Of a DNA stretch of 57,087 nucleotides, positions 18,055 through 26,563 are shown piece after piece (within the stretch, counting starts at the first letter, position 1; every line of letters begins with the position of its first letter). Under the pieces are notes generated by a model that had not been told where the DNA came from, did not search any database, and worked only from the letters and a program-made list of their open reading frames with translations. The translations under genes were made by a program, and so were the position numbers. This DNA comes from an uncultured Bacteroides sp. GTDB lineage: Bacteria; Bacteroidota; Bacteroidia; Bacteroidales; Bacteroidaceae. Location of the stretch: contig NZ_CAJUHF010000022.1 of NCBI RefSeq assembly GCF_910585845.1, positions 1-57,087 on the forward strand. The letters are read 5' to 3'.

Positions 18055-19401
18055 TCAGCTTTCCTTGTCTGTAGCTTGTGGAAACGGCTGAATGGTGAAC
18101 TTCACCTTCAAGATGCGGCGATTGTCCATCTCCAGCACTTCAAACTCATACCGATTGTACGTCACCTTCTCATGTAGGGCGGGGAACTCGCCTTTCAGCT
18201 CCAGCAGCAGACCTGCCAACGTGTCGGCATCGCCCGCCACCTCTTCAAAAGTCTCTTCATCCACCTTTGTAATCTTATAGAAGTCCGTCAACTGCGTTTT
18301 GGCCTCAAACACCCAAGTATGGTCGTTGAGCACCGCGTATGTGCGCTCTTCATCGTCATATTCATCGTTTATCTCGCCCACAATCTCTTCTATGATGTCT
18401 TCCATCGTTACGATACCCGACGTACCTCCAAATTCATCGACAACAACTGCTATGTGAGTCTTATTGGCCTGGAAATCGCGCAGAAGGTCGTCTATCATCT
18501 TCGTCTCTGGCACGAAATAAGCGGGACGTATCAACGACTGCCAACGGAAATCGTTCTTGTTCAGATGCGGCAACAGGTCTTTGATGTACAGGATTCCCTT
18601 GATATTGTCCCTGTTTTCCGAATAAATCGGGATGCGCGAGTAAGCATTGTCCACAATACACTTCAGTACATCCCTGAATGGTGTACGGATGTCCAGGTCC
18701 ACCATATCCAGACGTGAAGTCATCACCTCCTTCGCCGTTTCGCCACCAAAACGAATAATACCTTCCAGGATGTTATTTTCCTCTTTCAATTCCGCCTTGT
18801 CTGTCAGCTCCAATGCATGCGAAAGTTCGTCAACGGAAATATTATGGTTCTTGCGGGCGAAGTGTTTGTTCAGGAAGGAAGTAGAGCGGACCAGCACCGA
18901 TGCCAACGGATAGAACAGCGAACGGAACATCCAAATTCCTGGTGCCGAAAAACGGCAGAATGCCAGCGTCTTCTGTGCCGAATAGATCTTCGGCATGATC
19001 TCACCAAACAGAAGAAGAAGGAAAGTCAGTATGACGGTGAGTATAAGGAACTCCGCAATAATGGAATGAAACTCGAAGACGCTCATAAAGAAAAAGTTGC
19101 AGAGCATGATGACAGTCACATTCACAAAGTTGTTCGTTATCAGAATGGTAGCCAGCAAACGTTCTGTATCGTCCAGAAGTCTGCTGATTTTCTCGTCCGA
19201 AGGATGTTTCCTTTCGCCGATAGCATTCAGATCGGAAGGGGAAAGCGAAAAGAAAGCAATCTCCGAAGCCGATGCAAAACCGGATACAAGCAAGAGCAAG
19301 CCTGCCAACACAATGGCTATAATGGCCGAAATAGTAGGGGTATGTACGGATATTCCGTTAAAAACTTCTGCCAACTGGCATGAATAAGCGTCTGTGTCCA
19401 A
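18055..19401 (-). CDS. gldE: GldE-like CNNM/CBS/CorC-domain membrane protein
   Basis: A 448-residue hemolysin-family (CNNM) protein. The N-terminal DUF21 region has membrane helices at about 23-45, 85-108, 113-130 and a later hydrophobic stretch. Two CBS motifs follow (VMTSRLDMVDLDI and PETKMIDDLLRDFQANKTHIAVVVDE), then the CorC_HlyC domain (about 360-440). Related proteins move divalent cations. The order mutY-ssb-gldE on one strand is the Bacteroidota arrangement in which GldE was named for gliding motility; Bacteroides do not glide, and gldD is missing here, so a housekeeping ion role is more likely. The gap to ssb is 23 bases. Confidence 0.85.
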   Translation of the reverse strand: MDTDAYSCQLAEVFNGISVHTPTISAIIAIVLAGLLLLVSGFASASEIAFFSLSPSDLNAIGERKHPSDEKISRLLDDTERLLATILITNNFVNVTVIMLCNFFFMSVFEFHSIIAEFLILTVILTFLLLLFGEIMPKIYSAQKTLAFCRFSAPGIWMFRSLFYPLASVLVRSTSFLNKHFARKNHNISVDELSHALELTDKAELKEENNILEGIIRFGGETAKEVMTSRLDMVDLDIRTPFRDVLKCIVDNAYSRIPIYSENRDNIKGILYIKDLLPHLNKNDFRWQSLIRPAYFVPETKMIDDLLRDFQANKTHIAVVVDEFGGTSGIVTMEDIIEEIVGEINDEYDDEERTYAVLNDHTWVFEAKTQLTDFYKITKVDEETFEEVAGDADTLAGLLLELKGEFPALHEKVTYNRYEFEVLEMDNRRILKVKFTIQPFPQATDKES

Positions 19402-19424
19402 AGATATTGGTTTTAGTTAAACAA

Positions 19425-19871
19425 TTAGAACGGTAAATCGTCCGTTGCATTATCTTGAGCAGGCATGGCCTGCGGTTGTACTGCCGACTGCGCGGAGACA
19501 GTGCCTTGCGACACACCCTGTTGCGGTGCCGCTGCCCCACGCGAAGAGAGCATTTCCATGTTATCGACAAAGATTTCTGTCACATAGCGCTGGATGCCTC
19601 TTTGGTCATCGTATGAGCGCGTACGTATCTTACCTTCCACATAAAGTTTGTCTCCCTTATGCACATATTTGTCAACAACCTCTCCCCAACGGTTTCGGAA
19701 AATCAGATTATGCCACTCCGTGCGTTCGGGAACCTGCGTACCGTTCTGCAACGTATATGCCCTGTCCGTGGTAGCCAAGGATAGCTGGGCAACACAATTT
19801 CCTCCCTCATAGTAGGTTACCTTGGGTTCTTGCCCTACGTTTCCTATCAATATCACTTTATTTACTGACAT
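19425..19871 (-). CDS. ssb: Single-stranded DNA-binding protein
   Basis: A 148-residue SSB. The OB-fold (about 1-108) starts MSVNKVILIGNVGQEP and includes LATTDRAY, TEWHNLIFRNRWGE and the YVEGKIRTRSYDD strand. A Gln/Ala/Pro-rich linker leads to the acidic tip TDDLPF, the docking site for replication and repair partners. The ATG at 19871 gives the canonical N-terminus; the frame is open a further 21 codons with no family similarity. It lies between mutY and gldE on the same strand, a conserved order in Bacteroidota. Confidence 0.95.
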   Translation of the reverse strand: MSVNKVILIGNVGQEPKVTYYEGGNCVAQLSLATTDRAYTLQNGTQVPERTEWHNLIFRNRWGEVVDKYVHKGDKLYVEGKIRTRSYDDQRGIQRYVTEIFVDNMEMLSSRGAAAPQQGVSQGTVSAQSAVQPQAMPAQDNATDDLPF

Positions 19872-19988
19872 AAGCTTTTTCCTCTTTTTATTTGAATTTG
19901 CGCCAAAATTAAACAGAATAATCACATCATGCAAGAATAAGTGAAATTTTTATTTACTCAGTTTCCTAAACTTCCTGGAAAAACGGTA

Positions 19989-21029
19989 TTAACCATGTTT
20001 CTCTAAGAAGGCTTGAATCAGGCGGGGCACTGCATACTCTCCCAAGTCTTCCCTCTTCACCCGCTGGAAGACCGAGAAGGAAGCTGAATCCTCCGGCAAT
20101 ACAACTTCATAAAAATTGGCATGAATCACCCGATGAGAAAGCACGTGTTTCACATTACCGCACACCAGACGCAATGCGGAAAGTTCATCTCCGGCAAATA
20201 ACGCTCGCACTGCGGGTAACTGACAGAATACTTCTTCGACCACCGGCTCCGCCGTCTCCACTAATGGAAATTCGAAAAGGTTTTTCCAGATATCATCGCC
20301 CGTCCTTTTGTGTATAAAGGTACACGCGCCCATGCGTACATATATATAATTGAAATAACGGTCTGTCGTTTTCATCTTATGTCGTTTGACGGGTAACTTC
20401 TCCACCAGTCCGCTTCTCCATGCGGAACATCCGTCTGCTAAAGGACAAGACGGACAAGCAGGCGAACGAGGCGTGCATTGCATGGCGCCAAAGTCCATGA
20501 CTGCTTGGTTGTAGATAGCCGGGCGGGACTTGTCCAGCATCTCCTCCGCCAAAGCCGCAAACAGTTTCTTTCCCTCCGTGCTGTCTATCGGAATTTCTAT
20601 ACCGAAGTAGCGAGACAATAGCCGATAGACATTACCGTCCACCACAGCATACGGCATCCCGTAGGCAAATGAACAAATGGCAGCAGCCGTATATTCGCCT
20701 ACCCCTTTCAGGGCACGCACTCCCTCGTACGTGGTTGGAAAAGCACCATTCATGCTTTTGGCAGCCTCATGCAGGTTTCGTGCACGTGAATAATATCCCA
20801 ACCCTTGCCAATATCGCATCACTTCATCCTCGTCTGCTTCCGCCAATGTTTTCACATCAGGAAAACGACGGATGAAACGAAGAAAATAAGCATACCCCTG
20901 CGCCACGCGGGTCTGCTGTAATATAATTTCAGATATCCATATCACATAGGGGTCCGCAGTATCCCTCCAGGGCAATTCACGCTTGTTTCCAGCATACCAC
21001 GCCACTATCTTTTCAGCAAATTCCTTCAT
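19989..21029 (-). CDS. mutY: A/G-specific adenine DNA glycosylase
   Basis: A 346-residue base-excision enzyme that removes adenine mispaired with 8-oxoguanine. The helix-hairpin-helix is LKGVGEYTAAAI, the catalytic Asp is in AVVDGNVYRLLSR, and the [4Fe-4S] ligands follow C-x6-C-x2-C-x5-C (CTPRSPACPSCPLADGC). The C-terminal third is the NUDIX-like domain that reads 8-oxoG (YVRMGACTFIHKR, KHVLSHRVIH). I use the ATG at 21029 (MKEFAEKIVAWY); the upstream in-frame start at 21044 adds five residues. First gene of the mutY-ssb-gldE-transferase group. Confidence 0.93.
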   Translation of the reverse strand: MKEFAEKIVAWYAGNKRELPWRDTADPYVIWISEIILQQTRVAQGYAYFLRFIRRFPDVKTLAEADEDEVMRYWQGLGYYSRARNLHEAAKSMNGAFPTTYEGVRALKGVGEYTAAAICSFAYGMPYAVVDGNVYRLLSRYFGIEIPIDSTEGKKLFAALAEEMLDKSRPAIYNQAVMDFGAMQCTPRSPACPSCPLADGCSAWRSGLVEKLPVKRHKMKTTDRYFNYIYVRMGACTFIHKRTGDDIWKNLFEFPLVETAEPVVEEVFCQLPAVRALFAGDELSALRLVCGNVKHVLSHRVIHANFYEVVLPEDSASFSVFQRVKREDLGEYAVPRLIQAFLEKHG

Positions 21030-21336
21030 ATCTCTTATTATCATTTATCATCCGAATGATCCATACGCAAGAAACAGTTTCACAAAGAAGCTATCAATCA
21101 ACGAGTTGACACAGCCATAAGAATCTACATTGCAGTCCGCACAAGTTCGCATCCCAGCTTCTGCCAACCGCAAACATGCGCCCTAACTCCTTTACTCCCA
21201 ACGAAGTGAAGCCATTTTTCCCTCCCGATATGAATAATATCGAATGAAACATCTGGTTTACAGCACAAAAATAGTTCATTTTCACCCTAACAAAACTTAA
21301 TCGGAAGACTTTTTTAGAAAAATGTCCAAAATATAT
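21030..21336. other. Intergenic region between mutY and the HU gene
   Basis: About 300 bases separate the divergent mutY and HU genes. A 63-codon minus-strand frame at 21094-21285 has no recognised domain and no start signals. I see no hairpin with a T run and no tRNA. The promoter for the HU gene begins at 21337. Confidence 0.5.
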
Positions 21337-21367
21337 TTTTTAGAGAGCGCAAAAAGCTATATATTTG
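21337..21367 (+). promoter_or_regulatory. Bacteroides-type promoter for the HU gene
   Basis: TTTT (21337-21340), 19 bases, TATATTTG (21360-21367). The -7 element is a perfect TAnnTTTG; the -33 element differs at one base. The start codon is 51 bases downstream of the -7 element. Confidence 0.6.
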
Positions 21368-21417
21368 CAGTCCAAAAAATTAGGAAACTATAGTAATAAT
21401 ATTTTTTTTAAAGAAAA

Positions 21418-21693
21418 ATGACTAAAGCTGATATTGTAAACGAAATTACAAAGAACACCGGGATTGACAAAGTAACAGTACTTGCTACCGTTGAAGCATT
21501 CATGGAAACAGTGAAAGCATCCTTGTCTAAGGACGAAAATGTTTATCTCCGCGGGTTTGGTAGCTTCGTAGTGAAGAAAAGAGCGCAAAAAACAGCTCGT
21601 AACATCTCTAAGAATACTACTATAATCATTCCGGAACACAACATTCCGGCATTTAAGCCTGCTAAAACATTCACCATCTCAGTGAAGAAATAA
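21418..21693 (+). CDS. HU-family DNA-binding protein
   Basis: A 91-residue HU/IHF-type nucleoid protein. The N-terminal dimerisation helices (MTKADIVNEITKNTGIDK) and the beta-arm motif LRGFGSFVVKKRAQKTARN are typical; the arm-tip segment is TTIIIPEHNIPAFKPAKTF, with the conserved Pro that kinks DNA. Length matches canonical HU. It has its own promoter and is followed 37 bases later by the 30-codon bS22-type gene, suggesting co-transcription of a nucleoid and a ribosomal protein. Confidence 0.93.
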   Translation: MTKADIVNEITKNTGIDKVTVLATVEAFMETVKASLSKDENVYLRGFGSFVVKKRAQKTARNISKNTTIIIPEHNIPAFKPAKTFTISVKK

Positions 21694-21730
21694 TAAACAA
21701 AAGTATTAACCCATTTAAATCATTGAAGCT

Positions 21731-21823
21731 ATGCCGAGTGGTAAAAAGAAAAAAAGACATAAAATGTCTACGCATAAGCGCAAAAAAAGACTAAGAAAGA
21801 ACAGACACAAAAGCAAAAAGTAA
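21731..21823 (+). CDS. 30-residue bS22/AURKAIP1-COX24-type ribosomal protein
   Basis: A very short, extremely basic protein beginning MPSGKKKKRHKMSTHKRKK and ending RHKSKK. More than half of the residues are Lys, Arg or His. The K-M-x-x-H-K-x-K-K-R central motif is that of the AURKAIP1/COX24 domain (mitochondrial mS38, bacterial bS22), which binds rRNA in the small subunit. Such 30-residue genes are annotated across Bacteroidota next to HU. The ATG is 37 bases after the HU stop and the gene is followed by a hairpin terminator, so HU and this protein form a two-gene transcript. Confidence 0.85.
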   Translation: MPSGKKKKRHKMSTHKRKKRLRKNRHKSKK

Positions 21824-21847
21824 TTTTTTAGTCTGAAAGACAGAAAT

Positions 21848-21892
21848 AAAGAACAAACTTGTGAAACCATTCGTCTCGCGGGTTTGTTCTTT
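21848..21892 (+). terminator. Terminator hairpin after HU-bS22
   Basis: AAAGAACAAAC (21848-21858) pairs with GTTTGTTCTTT (21882-21892), an 11-bp stem with a 23-base loop that can itself fold partly. It sits 24 bases after the bS22 stop and is followed by GTTTAAG. Confidence 0.65.
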
Positions 21893-22046
21893 GTTTAAGT
21901 AATCAACTATAGTTAACAAGGAAGCAAGGAAACGAGAAAACAAAGAAACAAGAGGAATAGTGAACAAAAATCATCAACTTATCCACATTCCTTCTCGTCA
22001 ACTCGTCAACTATTTCCTCGTCAACTGCTAAAAAGAAGCAATTATT

Positions 22047-23621
22047 GTGACAAGCGAACTCGTTGTAGATGTACAGCCCAAAGAAGTCTCCATCGCGCTG
22101 CTCGAAGACAAGAGCCTGGTGGAACTGCAAAGCGAAGGAAGAAGCCTCTCCTTCTCTGTGGGCAACATGTATTTAGGACGGATCAAGAAACTAATGCCCG
22201 GCCTGAATGCCTGTTTCGTGGACGTGGGTTACGAGAAAGATGCTTTTCTTCATTATTTGGACTTAGGTCCTCAATTCAACTCTTTAGAGAAATACGTAAA
22301 GCAGACTTTAAGCGATAAAAAGAAACTACCTCAGATAACAAAAGCCACCATACTGCCCGATCTCGAAAAGGATGGCACCGTAGCCAACACACTCAAGGTG
22401 GGTCAGGAAGTAGTGGTACAGATTGTCAAAGAGCCTATCTCGACCAAAGGTCCGCGCCTGACTTCCGAAATCTCATTTGCCGGAAGATATTTAGTGCTGA
22501 TTCCTTTCAACGACAAGGTTTCCGTATCACAAAAGATTAAATCAAGTGAAGAGCGCGCCCGCCTCAAACAACTGCTGATGAGCATCAAGCCGAAGAACTT
22601 CGGCGTCATCGTCCGCACTGTTGCCGAAGGAAAGCGAGTGGCCGAACTTGATGGAGAGCTTAAAGTACTACTGAAACATTGGGAGGACGCTGTTGTCAAA
22701 ATACAAAAAGCGACCAAATATCCTACACTGATTTACGAAGAAACCAGCCGTGCTGTAGGCTTGCTGCGCGACTTGTTCAACCCTTCTTTCGAAAACATCT
22801 ACGTCAACGATGAAGCCGTGTTCCACGAAATCAAAGATTACGTAGCTCTCATTGCCCCCGAGCGGGCGGGAATCGTAAAGCAGTATAAAGGGCAACTCCC
22901 TATCTATGACAATTTCGGCATCACCAAGCAAATCAAGTCCTCTTTCGGAAAGACAGTTTCATACAAAAGCGGTGCCTACCTGATTATTGAGCATACTGAG
23001 GCGCTTCACGTAGTGGACGTGAACAGCGGAAACCGCACCAAGAATGCCAACGGGCAGGAGGCCAACGCGCTCGAAGTGAATCTGGGAGCAGCCGACGAAC
23101 TGGCACGCCAATTGAGGCTGAGAGATATGGGGGGCATCATTGTGGTGGACTTCATAGACATGAATGAAGCCGAAAATAGACAAAAACTTTACGAACGCAT
23201 GTGTGCCAACATGCAAAAAGACAGGGCAAGACACAACATCCTTCCGCTCAGCAAATTCGGTCTGATGCAGATTACCCGCCAACGCGTGCGCCCGGCAATG
23301 GATGTCAATACTACAGAAATTTGCCCCACATGCTTCGGAAAAGGTAAGATCAAGTCCTCCATCCTATTTACGGATACTTTAGAGAGTAAAATTGACTATT
23401 TGGTCAATAAACTGAAGATTAAGAAGTTCTCGTTACACCTGCACCCGTATGTTGCCGCCTACGTCAATCAAGGGCTTGTTTCCCTGAGACGGAAGTGGCA
23501 AATGAAATACGGATTTGGTATCAAGATTATTCCAAGCCAGAAATTAGCATTTCTGGAATATGTCTTCTACGACCCGCAAGGGGAAGAGATTGACATGAAG
23601 GAAGAATTTGAGATTAAATAA
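22047..23621 (+). CDS. rng: Ribonuclease E/G family (RNase G)
   Basis: A 524-residue endoribonuclease that processes rRNA and mRNA 5' ends. The start is GTG (22047-22049), giving VTSELVVDVQPKEVS, which lines up with the normal RNase G N-terminus; no ATG is nearby. The S1 domain covers about 38-125 (GNMYLGRIKKLMPGLNACFVDVG). The catalytic region has HVVDVNSGNR with the metal-binding Asp, and GGIIVVDFIDM with the second. The Zn-link is CPTCFGKG. There is no C-terminal degradosome scaffold, so RNase G rather than RNase E is the better name. Its spacer upstream is low-complexity (repeated TCGTCAACT) with no promoter consensus found. Confidence 0.92.
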   Translation: MTSELVVDVQPKEVSIALLEDKSLVELQSEGRSLSFSVGNMYLGRIKKLMPGLNACFVDVGYEKDAFLHYLDLGPQFNSLEKYVKQTLSDKKKLPQITKATILPDLEKDGTVANTLKVGQEVVVQIVKEPISTKGPRLTSEISFAGRYLVLIPFNDKVSVSQKIKSSEERARLKQLLMSIKPKNFGVIVRTVAEGKRVAELDGELKVLLKHWEDAVVKIQKATKYPTLIYEETSRAVGLLRDLFNPSFENIYVNDEAVFHEIKDYVALIAPERAGIVKQYKGQLPIYDNFGITKQIKSSFGKTVSYKSGAYLIIEHTEALHVVDVNSGNRTKNANGQEANALEVNLGAADELARQLRLRDMGGIIVVDFIDMNEAENRQKLYERMCANMQKDRARHNILPLSKFGLMQITRQRVRPAMDVNTTEICPTCFGKGKIKSSILFTDTLESKIDYLVNKLKIKKFSLHLHPYVAAYVNQGLVSLRRKWQMKYGFGIKIIPSQKLAFLEYVFYDPQGEEIDMKEEFEIK

Positions 23622-23936
23622 AGAAGAGGCGTGTGTGTCATACCCTACTACAGATAACGCAGATTGACAGATTCTTATCGAAAACAGTAATAATCAGTCC
23701 ACAAAATTTGCGATAATCCGGGGGAATCGAAAGTAAATACTGATTTTTGATGCACTCGCCTCTTTTTTATATCTTGCCTCACCAAGAAAGACAATCTTCC
23801 CTATTCCTTATTATTCCCTATCCCGAAAAGAAGAGACAGTATCCCATCCTGTCTAAATGCATGATGATTTCCTGTTAATAAAACAGATAAATTTAAGGCA
23901 AAAACTAAACTTTTAAAATATTTTTCGTATTTCACG
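23622..23936. other. Intergenic region upstream of the fimbrial operon
   Basis: No gene was found. Bases about 23645-23680 (ACAGATAACGCAGATTGACAG) resemble a degenerate intergenic repeat also traced near 620. A 66-codon minus-strand frame at 23801-24001 has no family character and overlaps the fimbrial promoter. Confidence 0.5.
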
Positions 23937-23967
23937 CTTGTTTGCAATAATATCTTTAGTATATTTG
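23937..23967 (+). promoter_or_regulatory. Bacteroides-type promoter for the fimbrial operon
   Basis: CTTG (23937-23940), 19 bases, TATATTTG (23960-23967). The -7 element is perfect and the -33 element has one mismatch. It leaves a leader of about 155 bases before the first gene. I looked for inverted repeats that would make it an invertible promoter and found none. Confidence 0.6.
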
Positions 23968-24062
23968 TAGCAGAATCATGGATGCATTGTATGAATACCA
24001 ACAGCAGAAAAATAGCTGATCATCTATAATTCAACAACTTACCATAAAATTCAACATCCATC

Positions 24063-24096
24063 AGGTTGATTTTTACGTTCCGATAGGTTGATTTTT
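24063..24096 (+). promoter_or_regulatory. Pair of 12-bp direct repeats in the fimbrial leader
   Basis: AGGTTGATTTTT occurs at 24063-24074 and again at 24085-24096, with start-to-start spacing of 22 bp, close to two helical turns. The pair ends 35 bases before the start codon. It could be a protein-binding site on DNA or in the leader RNA, or simply an incipient 22-bp repeat. Confidence 0.4.
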
Positions 24097-24131
24097 GCAC
24101 TTTGATAACTTTTAATAAACATACAATACGG

Positions 24132-25418
24132 ATGAAAAAATTACTCCTATTATTCTTCACCGCATTTGCGTTCGTCGGAACCGGTAGGGCACAGACAGCC
24201 TTCGATTCGATTCGCATCTACTATCGGTTGGGGCATCGCGAGGTAGACACGCTCTACAAGGACAACCGCGCACAACTGACACGTTTCCTGCAATTGGTAC
24301 GGGAAGCTCACGCATCAAATACCATAGAACAGCTGGTTATAAAATCTTATGCATCCCCCGATGGATCAAATATAGCTAACGAACGGTTGTCGGCCCGACG
24401 GGCGGAGTGTATGCGCAACTATCTACTAAGTCACACCGAAGTACCTGACAGCCTGATAAAGGAAGAAGTGGTCGGTATTGCATGGGAAGAATTGCGACAT
24501 ATAGTGGAAACATTAGACGTACCTTGGCGAAACGAGGTATCGGACATCATTGTCAACACACCTATATGGATATACGACAACAATCGCCGTATCATAGACG
24601 GAAGAAAAAAACGGTTGATGGACTTGCGTGGCGGCATTCCCTACAGATATATGTACGAGCATCTCTTCCCGGAGTTACGGAGCAGCATAGCCATACAACT
24701 CTATTTGAAGACGACGGACGGCAAGGAACATATCGTAGAGAACGCGGATGTATCCTCCGATAAGAATGTGGACGATATGTTTCCCCCTTCGGAAGAGGTT
24801 TCAAAAGAGGTGGTAGCAACGAAAGAATTTACAAATACCCAACCGGAATCGTCTTCACTATCAGGTGAAAGCATGCAACCGGTACAAAACAGCGAAGCAT
24901 CACAACGTCTTGCCCTCAAGACCAACCTACTTTATGATGCTGTACTGATGCCTTCGCTTGAAATAGAATATCGTATCAATGACCGCTGGTCGGTAAACCT
25001 GGAGGGCGACATGGCATGGTGGAAGAACGACAGGAAACATAAATACTACCAGCTTGCAACAATCAGCCCGGAGGGACGCTATTGGTTCAAGACCCGTAAA
25101 CCTTGGCACGGCCACTACGTGGGCATCTTCGGTGGTTTCACGTGGTATGACCTGGAGAATGGGAAAAAAGGTTATCAGGGTGAAGCAGAAATGGTAGGAT
25201 TGAGCTACGGATATATGTGGCCCATCGGCAAACGGCTGTCACTCGAAGCAGGCATAGGAGTAGGATTCTTACATACACGTTATGAGGAATATTTGCCGAA
25301 AGACGGGCATTATGTATATCAGCAAACCAAGCAAATGAACTACTTCGGTCCGCTGAAGCTGAAATTCGCATTCGTATGGCGTTTGTGGAATGAAGAAAAG
25401 AAAGGAGGAAGAAAATGA
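24132..25418 (+). CDS. DUF3575 outer-membrane fimbrial-locus protein with OmpA-like domain
   Basis: A 428-residue protein, first gene of the fimbrial operon. A signal peptide ends at TGRAQ (about residue 20). Residues about 25-190 contain an OmpA-like segment (LVIKSYASPDGSNIANERLSARRA), which in related proteins contacts peptidoglycan. A low-complexity Ser/Glu linker follows, and the C-terminal 180 residues (ALKTNLLYDAVLMPSLEIEY onwards, ending in aromatic residues) form a DUF3575 beta-barrel. DUF3575 genes accompany FimA/Mfa-type pilin genes in Bacteroides. It probably anchors or passes the fimbria at the outer membrane. The ATG at 24132 is chosen as the start of the signal peptide. The next gene overlaps by ATGA. 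Confidence 0.75.
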   Translation: MKKLLLLFFTAFAFVGTGRAQTAFDSIRIYYRLGHREVDTLYKDNRAQLTRFLQLVREAHASNTIEQLVIKSYASPDGSNIANERLSARRAECMRNYLLSHTEVPDSLIKEEVVGIAWEELRHIVETLDVPWRNEVSDIIVNTPIWIYDNNRRIIDGRKKRLMDLRGGIPYRYMYEHLFPELRSSIAIQLYLKTTDGKEHIVENADVSSDKNVDDMFPPSEEVSKEVVATKEFTNTQPESSSLSGESMQPVQNSEASQRLALKTNLLYDAVLMPSLEIEYRINDRWSVNLEGDMAWWKNDRKHKYYQLATISPEGRYWFKTRKPWHGHYVGIFGGFTWYDLENGKKGYQGEAEMVGLSYGYMWPIGKRLSLEAGIGVGFLHTRYEEYLPKDGHYVYQQTKQMNYFGPLKLKFAFVWRLWNEEKKGGRK

Positions 25419-26458
25419 AGCATCGCAAACTCAACATATTATCATTAGTTGCTATTTCGCTATTGCCGTTACTAAGTAGTTGCCGCAAAGACCTGTGTTA
25501 TGACCACGACATGCATTCAATAGGCTATCGCACTAATGTAAACGCGACTTGGGAACAGGAATGGGAACGCCCATACGGACATCAATGGCAAGAGACGTGG
25601 AATGATGACACATACGGAGTAACGTATGACGCCCTGCGACCTGACGCGGCCAAAGGTATAGCAGCACTAGTATATGAGACTACGGAAACCAAGGTAGAAG
25701 ATGTGCAAGAGTTCCACTTGCCTGCAACCGGCGGATTGCTCTATACCACAGTCAACACACATTCCATACTTTTTTACAATGACGATACCGAATACATCGT
25801 TTTCAATAATATAAGTTCTTCAGCAACGGCAAATGCAACTACGCGTACCCGTACCCGTGCAGGGGCTTCCTTTGCCGAACCACACACTGATGAACGCACT
25901 GTGAATATGCCCGATATGCTTTACGGTTCGTTCGTTCCCGACTTCGAACCCATAGCCGTGGAAGGAGGACAAAAACTTCCCGTAGTGATGCGACCGCTGG
26001 TATTCACCTATCTGGTTCGTTATCAAATCGAGAAAGGAGCACAATACGTAGCACTGGCACGTGGAGCAATGGCAGGCATGGCAGAAAGTGTCTATCTGAA
26101 AGAAGGTAGGACAGCAGAAGAAGCTGCTACGTTACTCTTCGACTGCAATCTGACTGACTACGGAGCGGAAGCCCGCGTAACGTCATTTGGTGTACCCGGT
26201 TTTCCAGACAGTTACTACAGCAGAGGACTAGAATACGAACGGCATCATGCACTCAATTTAGAATTGATGTTAAAGAATGGCAAGAAACTCAATTTCGAGT
26301 TCGACATTACGGAGCAGATGAAGAACCAGCCACGCGGTGGAGTGATCACAGTGGGAGGCATACAGATTTCCGATAAAGACGGAACAGAAGGTGGCTCCGG
26401 TTTTGACGCAAGCGTGGATGGCTGGGGAGAATATGAGGATATTGAGTTGAATTTGTAA
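25415..26458 (+). CDS. DUF5119 fimbrial-locus lipoprotein
   Basis: A 347-residue lipoprotein with lipobox LLSSC at the end of a short signal peptide (Cys about 23), followed by the RKDLCYDHD motif characteristic of DUF5119 proteins. A Thr/Arg-rich segment TTRTRTRAGASF lies at about residue 145. In Bacteroides these proteins are encoded in fimbrillin operons and are thought to serve as the base or anchor subunit, comparable to FimB/Mfa2; that role is inferred. The start codon overlaps the upstream stop (ATGA at 25415-25418), so translation is coupled. Confidence 0.7.
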   Translation: MKHRKLNILSLVAISLLPLLSSCRKDLCYDHDMHSIGYRTNVNATWEQEWERPYGHQWQETWNDDTYGVTYDALRPDAAKGIAALVYETTETKVEDVQEFHLPATGGLLYTTVNTHSILFYNDDTEYIVFNNISSSATANATTRTRTRAGASFAEPHTDERTVNMPDMLYGSFVPDFEPIAVEGGQKLPVVMRPLVFTYLVRYQIEKGAQYVALARGAMAGMAESVYLKEGRTAEEAATLLFDCNLTDYGAEARVTSFGVPGFPDSYYSRGLEYERHHALNLELMLKNGKKLNFEFDITEQMKNQPRGGVITVGGIQISDKDGTEGGSGFDASVDGWGEYEDIELNL

Positions 26459-26563
26459 TATCTCCTCAAGAACAGATTTTCAATAATAAAAGAATAGAGA
26501 TTTCAGACTAACAGACATAAGAGAGTTTAGTATTTATTTTTTTAATTTTAATTACATTTTAAA

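Noticed and set aside
21094..21285. 63-codon minus-strand open frame between mutY and HU
   Set aside because: No recognisable domain, no promoter or signal peptide, isolated in a divergent gap. A database search for conserved relatives would decide.
23622..24131. Invertible promoter for the fimbrial operon
   Set aside because: No inverted repeats of the kind used by Bacteroides invertases flank the promoter.
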